Assembly (NCBI GenBank): GCA_003455565.1
Contig: DMQW01000471.1
Span: 7,473 to 29,109 of the forward strand
DNA: 21,637 bases
Reading direction: 5' to 3'
Origin: Limisphaerales bacterium
GTDB lineage: Bacteria; Verrucomicrobiota; Verrucomicrobiia; Limisphaerales; UBA11358
The position numbers were made by a program, and so were the translations under genes. Under the pieces are notes generated by a model that ran no database searches, was not told the DNA's origin, and was given only the letters and a program-made list of their open reading frames with translations. Positions 15,067 to 21,164 of the stretch are shown here, piece after piece (position 1 is the stretch's first letter; each line of letters begins with the position of its first letter).

Positions 15067-16158
15067 ATGGATTTTTCCAAGTCCAATCGCCGGGCAGGCG
15101 CCTTCACGCTGGTCGAATTGCTGACGGTCATCAGCATCATCGCCATCCTCGCCGCCCTGTTGCTGCCGGCCGTCAGCCGGAGCCAGATGCGCGCGAAACG
15201 CGTCTGGTGCGAGAGCAATCTGCGGCAGATCGGCATTGCCTTCCACTCATTCGCCCACGACCACAACAGCAAGTTTCCGATGGAAGTTTCCATGAACGAC
15301 GGCGGCTCGCAGGAATTTGTCCAAAATGGTTATCTCATCAACGGCCCGTTTTACTTCGCGTTCCGCCATTTTCAAACGCTTTCAACCATCCTGGTGACGC
15401 CGAAAATTTTGATCTGCCCCGCCGACACGCGCCTGCCCGCCGGAAATTTCAGCGCGCTGCAAAATGCGAACGTCAGTTATTTCGTCGGGGTGGACGCGAA
15501 TTATTTCAAGCCAGTTTCCATTCTCGCAGGCGATGGAAATCTGGCCGCTTCACCGCAAAGGCCGACGATTCTGCGGAGCGAGGCGGGCGTCCGTTTGCAG
15601 TGGACGCGTGAACTGCACCAGTTCAAGGGCAACGTGCTGTTTGCCGACGGCCATGTGGAGGAATGGGGCGGTTCGGCTTCCGGCGCAAGCGTCGCGAACG
15701 CGGGCAACTTCGTTCTGCCTTCGATCAATCCAAATGGAAATCCAGCGCCTGCCATCCCAAGCCTAAGTTTCAGCCCGGTCAATTCGGATTCAAGCGCTCC
15801 GGCGCGTCCGATGATGCAACCGGCCGTCGCACTGACCAATCGGCTTGAATCCCATCCTGCGGCTCTGGCTAAAAATCATTTGGCCGCCGGAACCATTTCG
15901 CCGGCACAAATCCAGATGCAATTGCCGAACAACCTCGCCGAAAAAATTTCCGTGACAACCAACCCGCAAGTTGGCGGAGTTTCAATACCGGACGAAGATG
16001 ATTCCACCATGTCACCGTTCGACCGGCAGATCGCCAAATTTCTACGAGGCCTCTTCGGCTGGAGCTATCTGCTGTTGCTGCTGCTGCTGTTCCTATTCCT
16101 TGCTTTTCAAATCTGGCAGTGGTCACGCAAAACCGACCGCAAAGACAAGCGGCGATAA
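15067..16158 (+). CDS. Prepilin-like protein with H-X9-DG motif and an added C-terminal membrane anchor
   Basis: This is a 363-residue protein. A short basic leader ends in RAGA, followed by the prepilin helix FTLVELLTVISIIAILAALL (about 13-32) with Glu at +5. The pseudopilin body parallels the gene at 14031: CESNLRQIGIAFHSFAHDHN, FPMEVSMNDGG, CPADTR, SYFVGVDANYF and H-QFKGNVLFA-DG. Unlike its neighbour it continues with about 120 residues of Pro/Ser/Asn-rich linker and a second strongly hydrophobic helix near the end (about 328-350, SYLLLLLLLFLFLAFQIW), then a basic tail. A prepilin with a C-terminal transmembrane helix cannot easily enter a pilus, so it may stay in the membrane as a priming or accessory subunit. 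No clear Shine-Dalgarno is present. Confidence 0.85.
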   Translation: MDFSKSNRRAGAFTLVELLTVISIIAILAALLLPAVSRSQMRAKRVWCESNLRQIGIAFHSFAHDHNSKFPMEVSMNDGGSQEFVQNGYLINGPFYFAFRHFQTLSTILVTPKILICPADTRLPAGNFSALQNANVSYFVGVDANYFKPVSILAGDGNLAASPQRPTILRSEAGVRLQWTRELHQFKGNVLFADGHVEEWGGSASGASVANAGNFVLPSINPNGNPAPAIPSLSFSPVNSDSSAPARPMMQPAVALTNRLESHPAALAKNHLAAGTISPAQIQMQLPNNLAEKISVTTNPQVGGVSIPDEDDSTMSPFDRQIAKFLRGLFGWSYLLLLLLLFLFLAFQIWQWSRKTDRKDKRR

Positions 16159-16162
16159 TACC

Positions 16163-16196
16163 TTCTGGATTCCGGCTTTCCGCTTCGGTATTCTCC
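16163..16196. repeat. Possible short-period repeat (GATTCCGG/TTTCCGC type) after the second prepilin-like gene
   Basis: Degenerate units of about eight to ten bases (GGATTCCGGC, TTTCCGCTTC, GGTATTCTCC) fill the 44-base gap between the TAA at 16156-16158 and the prfB start. It resembles the other gene-end repeats in placement but is short and lacks a complementary arm. Confidence 0.3.
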
Positions 16197-16202
16197 GTCG
16201 CC

Positions 16203-17349
16203 ATGTTCGAAATGATCGCCCCTCAATTGACGACCGCCGCCGAGAAACTCACGCATCTGCGGAGGTTTCTTTGACGTCGCCACTTTGCAAAAGCGTTTCA
16301 CCGAGCTGAACTCGTTGATGGCGGACGAAAGTTTCTGGAACAACCGCGAGAAAGCCCAGGGGTTCATTGACGAGGCCGGCGTCATCCGCAACAAGATCGA
16401 GCCGCTCCAAAAATTCGAGAAACAACTCGAAGATTTCCGCGTCATGCTCGAACTCGGCGAGGCGGAACCCGCCGCAGCGCAGCCGCCGATCGAAGCGGAA
16501 CTCACGCGCGACCTCGCGAAATTTTTCAAGGAACTCGACGCGCTGGAATTGAAACTGTTTCTCAACGGCCCGCACGACAAAAAGAATTGCATCTTCACCA
16601 TCAACTCCGGCGCGGGCGGCACGGAATCGCAGGACTGGGCGGAAATGCTCTCGCGCATGTATGCGCGCTGGGCCGAATCGCGCGGCTGGGAAGTCGAAGT
16701 CACCGACGCGCTGCCCGGTGAAACGGCGGGGATCAAAAGCGTCACCATGCTCATCAAGGGCGAGAACGCCTACGGTTTTTGCAAGGCCGAACGCGGCGTG
16801 CATCGCCTCGTGCGCATCTCGCCGTTCGATTCCAACAAACGCCGGCACACGAGTTTTGCCAGCGTGGACACGATTGCGGAAATCGAGGAGAGCGATGGCG
16901 AAATCGTCATTCCGCCCAATGAATTCAAGGTTGATACGTTTCGTTCCGGCGGCAAAGGCGGCCAGAATGTGAACAAAGTTGAAACCGCCGTGCGCATCAC
17001 GCACATTCCGACCGGTCTCGTCGTCGCGTCGCAGGCGCAGCGTTCGCAGCATCAAAACCGCGCCACGGCGATGACGCTTTTGCTCTCGCGGATTTTTGCG
17101 CAGCGCGTAGATGCGGAAAAAGCCGACATGGAAAAATTTTACGGCGACAAAGGCAGCGTCTCGTGGGGCAACCAGATTCGCAGCTACGTTTTCCAGCCGT
17201 ATCGCATGGTGAAAGATTTGCGCACCGGCGTCGAAACGAGCAATGTTCAAGGCGTGATGGACGGCGACCTGGATGCGTTCGTGAATGGCTGGCTGCGCGC
17301 CGGCCGTCCGCTGAAACGGATGCAAGGCGTGAAGGATGAAGAGGAATAA
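16203..17349 (+). CDS. prfB: Peptide chain release factor 2, expressed by programmed +1 frameshift
   Basis: RF2 recognises UGA and UAA stops and triggers peptide release. A 23-codon zero-frame segment from ATG 16203 ends in CTT-TGA-C. Slipping +1 at CTT (16269-16271) enters the main frame at GAC (16273), giving about 381 residues in all. Joined, the N-terminus reads LRRFLDVATLQKRF, matching the RF2 family. The SD-like GGAGG (16261-16265) lies three bases before CTT, the same layout as in E. coli. Domain motifs are present: SPF anticodon-mimic motif within VRISPFDSNKRR, and the catalytic GGQ in RSGGKGGQNVNKVETAVRIT. The frameshift makes RF2 synthesis sensitive to RF2 level. It follows the second prepilin-like gene by 44 bases. 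Confidence 0.96.
16260..16275 (+). promoter_or_regulatory. prfB programmed +1 frameshift site
   Basis: CGGAGG followed by TTT, CTT, TGA and C. The internal Shine-Dalgarno-like GGAGG, the slippery CTT leucine codon and the in-frame UGA with a following C form the canonical RF2 autoregulatory site. When RF2 is scarce, the UGA is read slowly and the ribosome shifts into the long frame. Confidence 0.94.
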
Positions 17350-17364
17350 TAACTTCGCAAGTTT

Positions 17365-17883
17365 ATGAACTTAAAAGTTTCAATTCTTTCCGAGCCTCCA
17401 ATTTCGGGCACAATAAAAGAATATCTGTTTGATGTGCAAGGTGACTGCACATGGATTCGATTTGAAAGTGAATCCGAAATATGGGCTGGAGTTTTTGGAC
17501 GCGGCGCGCTGAAAAATTACAATGCAGCTTGTAAATTTGCAGACGATAAATACGTCTTTGTAATTGCGGGCGGTCAAGGTTATATCTTGGATTGCCATGC
17601 GCGCAAATTATGCCACAAAACTTACGTTGATTATTTCGTCAGTGCAATTGCAGCACCAGGAAAAGATTTAGTTCTTGCTTGTGATTTTACGAGGCTTTCC
17701 GCCTTTGATACTCAAGAACTGCTTTGGCGAAGCGATCAAGTGGCGCGTGACGGAATTAAATTAGATTCCAGCACAGAAAAGGAACTGACTGGTAAGGTTG
17801 AGCAATGGGATGGTTGGTATACTTTTAAGCTCGAATACAAAAATTGGAAATGGACGCAGGGTTCGCGTTTAACCGAGGATTGA
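17365..17883 (+). CDS. Hypothetical protein, AT-rich orphan between prfB and trpC
   Basis: I do not recognise this 172-residue protein. It is predicted soluble and beta-rich, with alternating strands such as YVFVIAGGQGYILDCHAR and LVLACDFTRLSAFD, and many aromatic residues near the C-terminus (DGWYTFKLEYKNWKWTQG). The strand pattern could be part of a propeller or an immunity-protein-like sandwich, but no family motif is visible. The DNA is clearly AT-richer than prfB or trpC. It starts 15 bases after the prfB stop and ends 14 bases before the trpC start, so it is probably read through from prfB. No Shine-Dalgarno is evident. It may be a recent arrival tolerated in a tight gap. Confidence 0.7.
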   Translation: MNLKVSILSEPPISGTIKEYLFDVQGDCTWIRFESESEIWAGVFGRGALKNYNAACKFADDKYVFVIAGGQGYILDCHARKLCHKTYVDYFVSAIAAPGKDLVLACDFTRLSAFDTQELLWRSDQVARDGIKLDSSTEKELTGKVEQWDGWYTFKLEYKNWKWTQGSRLTED

Positions 17884-17897
17884 TTCAAATATTCTCA

Positions 17898-18740
17898 ATG
17901 AATATTTTAGATAAAATTGTAGAAGAAAAGAAACGCGAAGTCGCAAAATTGCCCGCGCGGATTATCGCCGCCGGTGATTTGCGCGACGCAATGCTGGAGC
18001 ATGGCGAGCGACGTGATTTTCTCGCGGCGTTGCGAAAATCAAAACGTGGTGAAATTGCGCTGATTGCAGAAGTAAAAAAGGCGTCGCCTTCGGCTGGCGT
18101 GATTTGCAAAGATTTTGATCCGGTCCGAATCGCCAAGGAATACGAAGCGGCGGGTGCAAGCTGCCTTTCCGTTTTGACGGACGAAAAGTTTTTCCAAGGC
18201 TCGCTCGATCACCTTCGTCAAATCCGCGCCGCCGTGAAACTGCCGCTCTTGCGCAAGGATTTCATCATTGATGAACGCCAGATTCTCGAAGCCATCGAAT
18301 GGGGCGCGGACGCCATCCTGCTCATCGTCGCCATTCTGACCGACGAGCAATTGGCGAAATTCCATTCGCTCGCCAGCGAAGCCGGGCTTGCCGTTTTGGT
18401 TGAAGTTCACGACGAGGAAGAATTGGAACGCGCGCTGAAAATTTCCCCGGCGCTCATCGGCGTGAACAACCGCAATTTGAAAACTTTCAAGGTGGACTTG
18501 GCGACAACGGAGCGGCTGGCGGCAAAGATGGAAGATGGAGGATGGAAGATGGCAAAGACTTCCGCGCCATCATCCATCCTCAATTCTCCATCCTCGCCTT
18601 TGCTCGTGGCCGAGAGCGGCATCCACAATCGTGCGGACGTGGAGCGTTTGAAAAAGTGCGGCGCAGGCGTGATCCTCGTCGGCGAATCGCTGGTGAAGCA
18701 AGGCGACATCAAAACCAAAGTCCGCGAGTTAATTGGTTAA
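17898..18740 (+). CDS. trpC: Indole-3-glycerol-phosphate synthase with an in-frame repeat insertion
   Basis: This 280-residue enzyme closes the indole ring in tryptophan synthesis, converting CdRP to indole-3-glycerol phosphate. The ATG at 17898 matches the family start (NILDKIVEEKKREV); an upstream in-frame ATG at 17844 lies inside the preceding gene. TIM-barrel motifs: IAEVKKASPSAGVI, LPLLRKDFIIDERQILEA, AVLVEVHDEEEL, IGVNNRNLKTFKVDL, LLVAESGIHNRADVERL, and the phosphate-binding AGVILVGESLV. Between TTERLAA and LLVAESGI, residues 209-234 (AKMEDGGWKMAKTSAPSSIL and what follows) have no counterpart in ordinary TrpC. They are encoded by a hairpin-like repeat. The insertion falls in the loop before strand beta-7 on the barrel, near the active-site Glu of AESG, so the enzyme may or may not keep full activity. 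No other trp gene is adjacent. Confidence 0.94.
   Translation: MNILDKIVEEKKREVAKLPARIIAAGDLRDAMLEHGERRDFLAALRKSKRGEIALIAEVKKASPSAGVICKDFDPVRIAKEYEAAGASCLSVLTDEKFFQGSLDHLRQIRAAVKLPLLRKDFIIDERQILEAIEWGADAILLIVAILTDEQLAKFHSLASEAGLAVLVEVHDEEELERALKISPALIGVNNRNLKTFKVDLATTERLAAKMEDGGWKMAKTSAPSSILNSPSSPLLVAESGIHNRADVERLKKCGAGVILVGESLVKQGDIKTKVRELIG
18521..18598. repeat. Short-period self-complementary repeat inserted within trpC (GGAAGATGGAGGATGG type)
   Basis: The inner stem pairs 18538-18552 with 18567-18581 at 14 of 15 positions, around a 14-base loop. The outer parts (18521-18537 and 18582-18598) pair at about 12 of 17 positions. The element is 78 bases, exactly 26 codons, and keeps the trpC frame open. 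Its architecture matches the intergenic repeats elsewhere in the window although its sequence differs. Confidence 0.8.
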
Positions 18741-18743
18741 TTT

Positions 18744-18821
18744 GTAGGAGACGAGGTGACGAGTCTCATTTTAATTCCCCCCCGATTAGTTAGAGACTCG
18801 TCACCTCGTCTCCTACTTTTT
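18744..18821. terminator. Perfect 24-bp inverted repeat between convergent trpC and pdxA, likely terminator
   Basis: 18744-18767 and 18793-18816 are exact reverse complements with a 25-base AT-rich/C-tract loop. A T-run (18817-18821) follows on the plus strand, suiting termination of trpC. The right arm contains the TAG stop of pdxA (complement of 18813-18815). The stem is much longer than a normal intrinsic terminator, so it may be a repeat element co-opted as one. Confidence 0.8.
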
Positions 18822-19805
18822 ATTTGCCGCCAATTGCTTCGCCAGCCGGATTGCTGCAATCATGCTAGATGGATTCGCAATTCCTCTTCCAGCGATGTCA
18901 TAGGCCGTGCCGTGGTCGGGCGAGGTGCGGATGAACGGCAGGCCGAGCGTCCAGTTCACGCCGGTGTCGAAGGCAACGGCTTTCAGCGGCGCGAGTCCTT
19001 GGTCGTGATACATCGCCACAACCGCATCAAAATCCCCTTGCAGCGCATAGTGAAAAACCGTGTCGCCGCTCAACGGGCCGACAACATCGAAGCCGCGTTT
19101 CTTTGCGGCCAAAACTGCGGGCGCGATGGTTTTAATTTCTTCACCGCCAAATTCTCCGCCTTCGCCCGCGTGCGGATTCAAACCGGCGACGGCGATTCGC
19201 GCTCGCGGCAAACCTAAATCACGGCAGGCTTGTGCGGCGAGTTCGATAGCGAGCGTGATTTTCTCCGCCGTCAGTTTTTCAGGAACTGACTTGATGGAAA
19301 TATGAACGGTGGCCAGCGCGACGCGCAGCCAGCGTCCGCGTTCGTCCGTGCCGAGCAGCATCATTGCGGTGCGCTTGGTGCCCGCGAGTTCGGAAAGAAA
19401 TTCCGTCTGGCCGATGAATTTGTGCCCGGCGCGGATGATGGATTTTTTGTTGACCGGCGCAGTGACGAGCGCGTCGAGTTCGCCGCGCAAGCAGCGTTCG
19501 CCGCCGTCGCGCAAAGACAAAACGGCGGCGTTGGCGGCGAGTGGTGAACCGGCGGGCAGTTTTTCCGGCAACGGTGCGGTGAGCGGATTGGTGATGAAAA
19601 ATTTTCCGGGGGCGCCATAGCTGGAGAATTTTTCCAGCGGCAAATTCAGACCGAGCGAGGAATTCAACTGGCGGGCGTTATTCTCGTCACCAATTAAAAG
19701 GTATTTCGTTGCGGCGTTTTGCGCTTCGGCGGCGATGGCTTTGAGCGCGACTTCAGGGCCGATGCCGGTCGGGTCGCCGAGGGAAATTCCAATCCAGTTT
19801 TTCAT
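18813..19805 (-). CDS. pdxA: 4-hydroxythreonine-4-phosphate dehydrogenase
   Basis: This 330-residue NAD-dependent, divalent-metal enzyme of pyridoxal-phosphate synthesis oxidises 4-phosphohydroxy-L-threonine. Family motifs are all present: GDPTGIGPEVALKA (10-23), LVTAPVNKKSI followed by GHKFIGQTEFL with a metal-binding His, AGLNPHAGEGG, GPLSGDTVF, AMYHDQGLAPLKA with the second His, and RTSPDHGTAYDIAG with the third. Length is typical. The stop codon is supplied by the 24-bp inverted repeat, so the C-terminal NKK may be altered. It follows the surA-like gene on the same strand across about 100 bases that hold a repeat and a small hairpin. The surA-pdxA order is shared with E. coli. Confidence 0.96.
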   Translation of the reverse strand: MKNWIGISLGDPTGIGPEVALKAIAAEAQNAATKYLLIGDENNARQLNSSLGLNLPLEKFSSYGAPGKFFITNPLTAPLPEKLPAGSPLAANAAVLSLRDGGERCLRGELDALVTAPVNKKSIIRAGHKFIGQTEFLSELAGTKRTAMMLLGTDERGRWLRVALATVHISIKSVPEKLTAEKITLAIELAAQACRDLGLPRARIAVAGLNPHAGEGGEFGGEEIKTIAPAVLAAKKRGFDVVGPLSGDTVFHYALQGDFDAVVAMYHDQGLAPLKAVAFDTGVNWTLGLPFIRTSPDHGTAYDIAGRGIANPSSMIAAIRLAKQLAANKK

Positions 19806-19822
19806 CGTGTCGGGTGTTCAGT

Positions 19823-19884
19823 CTTAATCTTAATCTTGCTCTTAATCGTAATCGTAGCGAAACAGATTACGATTATGATTAAAA
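19823..19884. repeat. Short-period self-complementary repeat (CTTAATCGTAATCG type)
   Basis: Left-arm units CTTAAT/CTTAATCTTG/CTTAATCG/TAATCG (19823-19857) face complementary GATTACGATTATGATT units (19865-19880). TAATCGTAATC (19843-19853) pairs exactly with 19865-19875 around an 11-base loop. It lies in the gap between the surA-like gene and pdxA. Confidence 0.7.
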
Positions 19885-19900
19885 CCGTGCCGCGACACGG
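19880..19900 (-). terminator. Possible weak intrinsic terminator after the surA-like gene
   Basis: On the minus strand CCGTG (19900-19896) pairs with CACGG (19889-19885), extendable by one G-U pair, and is followed by TTTT. It lies six bases after the surA-like stop. The stem is short, so it may only partly reduce read-through into pdxA. Confidence 0.4.
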
Positions 19901-19905
19901 CAATT

Positions 19906-20859
19906 TTAGAAGTAGCGGATGAAGGTCTTCTTTTTGAGGCCGTCAATCCACTGTTTTTGCAATTGCGCCTGCTGCTGGACGCGGAGAGATTTTTCGATTT
20001 CGCCCCGGACATCGGCGAGCGGCTTGGCGTGCGCGGGCTTTTTCTCCTCGACGAGCATGAGATAAACCGAGTCGTCGGTGCTGATCACTTCGCTGGTCTG
20101 GCCGGGTGCGAGCAGCGCGGCGGCCTCGGCCAGTTCCTTGCGCAGTTTGCCGGTTTCAATCCAGCCCCAGTCGCCGGCTTGATGCTGCTGCGAGCCTTGC
20201 GAATAAACCGTGGCCATCTCGACGAACGAAGCGCCTTCCTTGATTTTGACCGCGATTTCTTGCGCGAGTTTGACGGCGTTGGTGTCGTCGGCGAAAGTTT
20301 TGGGAAACACGATCATGCGGAGTTTGACCTGATCGTCCACGGCAAATTTAGCCTGGTTGGCGAGGTAGAAATTTTCAACCTTGTAGGGCGAAATGATGAT
20401 TTCGCGCTGCACATTCTGGTTGCGCAAGGCGGATTCGATGTATTGCTCGCGCATCTGTTTGCGGAACTGCTCGAACGTCACCCCCTGCGCCTGCAGGGTT
20501 TTCATCAACGTCACGCGGTCGCCGAAACGTTCGTGGATGCGTTCCTGCACCATTTCATCAATCACGCTCTCCGGCAGCTTGTAACCCTCGGTGTCGAAGC
20601 TGTGCAAGATGAGCTGGCGTTCGATCAGTTGTTCGAGGCTGTCGTTCAGCGCCTCGTTGAGCTTCTGCTGAAAAACCTCCGGCTGCGAAGCGAACTGGCG
20701 GCGGAGCGCATCGGCGGCGGGCCGGGTGTAATCTTCCACCTCGGCGAACGTGATGGCGCTGGCATTGACCACGGCCTTGATGCCGTCAGCCACTGCGGCG
20801 CGGGAAACAGCCGGCGCGAGCAGCGTCGCCAGCACCAGAATGAACCGGAAAGATTTCAT
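19906..20859 (-). CDS. SurA/PrsA-like periplasmic peptidyl-prolyl isomerase and chaperone
   Basis: This is a 317-residue exported protein. The signal peptide is clear (MKSFRFILVLATLLAPAVSRA, cut near 21-22). A SurA-N-like helical chaperone region follows (about 25-160), including VVNASAITFAEVEDY, LIERQLILHSF and TFEQFRKQMREQYIES. One parvulin-type PPIase domain occupies about 178-275, with VKLRMIVFP, the GDWGWIETGKLRKELAEAA segment and LAPGQTSEVI. A coiled C-terminal helix ends the protein. Such proteins escort unfolded outer-membrane proteins through the periplasm. A single parvulin domain is fewer than the two of E. coli SurA. Its position directly upstream of pdxA supports a SurA-like identity over PrsA or PpiD. 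Confidence 0.85.
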   Translation of the reverse strand: MKSFRFILVLATLLAPAVSRAAVADGIKAVVNASAITFAEVEDYTRPAADALRRQFASQPEVFQQKLNEALNDSLEQLIERQLILHSFDTEGYKLPESVIDEMVQERIHERFGDRVTLMKTLQAQGVTFEQFRKQMREQYIESALRNQNVQREIIISPYKVENFYLANQAKFAVDDQVKLRMIVFPKTFADDTNAVKLAQEIAVKIKEGASFVEMATVYSQGSQQHQAGDWGWIETGKLRKELAEAAALLAPGQTSEVISTDDSVYLMLVEEKKPAHAKPLADVRGEIEKSLRVQQQAQLQKQWIDGLKKKTFIRYF

Positions 20860-20906
20860 CGAATTGTCTGCATGATAACAACCGTGTCCGCGCGGTCAAG
20901 CGCGGC

Positions 20907-21083
20907 TCAAAGTTTTGGCCGGGACAGCCACCACATCACCGCCGTCAATACCGCCCCGAACAGCACCGCCGCCGCCACCGTCCACCCCATGATGACCCGC
21001 TGCTTGCGGTGGAAATTTTCCCCGCCCTGGCCGGGCAGCAGGTAAAAACGCTCGCGAGATTTTTTGGATTTGCGACCGAACAT
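20907..21083 (-). CDS. Small single-pass membrane protein, 58 residues
   Basis: ATG at 21083 to TGA at 20907. The first 30 residues are strongly basic and polar (MFGRKSKKSRERFYLLPGQG then GGENFHRKQR). They are followed by one hydrophobic helix (about 31-53, IMGWTVAAAVLFGAVLTAVM then WW) and a short SRPKL tail, implying an inner-membrane protein with a cytoplasmic basic N-terminus. It lies 47 bases before the surA-like start on the same strand and may be its operon partner. I know no named family. The clean topology and frame support a real gene despite its size. Confidence 0.6.
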   Translation of the reverse strand: MFGRKSKKSRERFYLLPGQGGENFHRKQRVIMGWTVAAAVLFGAVLTAVMWWLSRPKL

Positions 21084-21164
21084 GACGCTGTTCTACCACA
21101 AACCCCGCCCCACCTCAAGCCGCGCGCGCTTGTGATTGGAAAAATTTTCGCTATCGTCCCGGGC

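Noticed and set aside
14964..15611. 215-residue plus-strand frame overlapping the second prepilin-like gene
   Set aside because: It starts in a palindromic repeat and runs out of frame with a gene that has the complete prepilin and H-X9-DG motifs.
16249..17325. 358-residue minus-strand open frame opposite prfB
   Set aside because: Antisense shadow of prfB, which has intact GGQ and SPF motifs.
18521..18598. CRISPR-like repeat in trpC
   Set aside because: Units are short, degenerate, self-complementary and in frame within a gene; there are no regular repeats with unique spacers.
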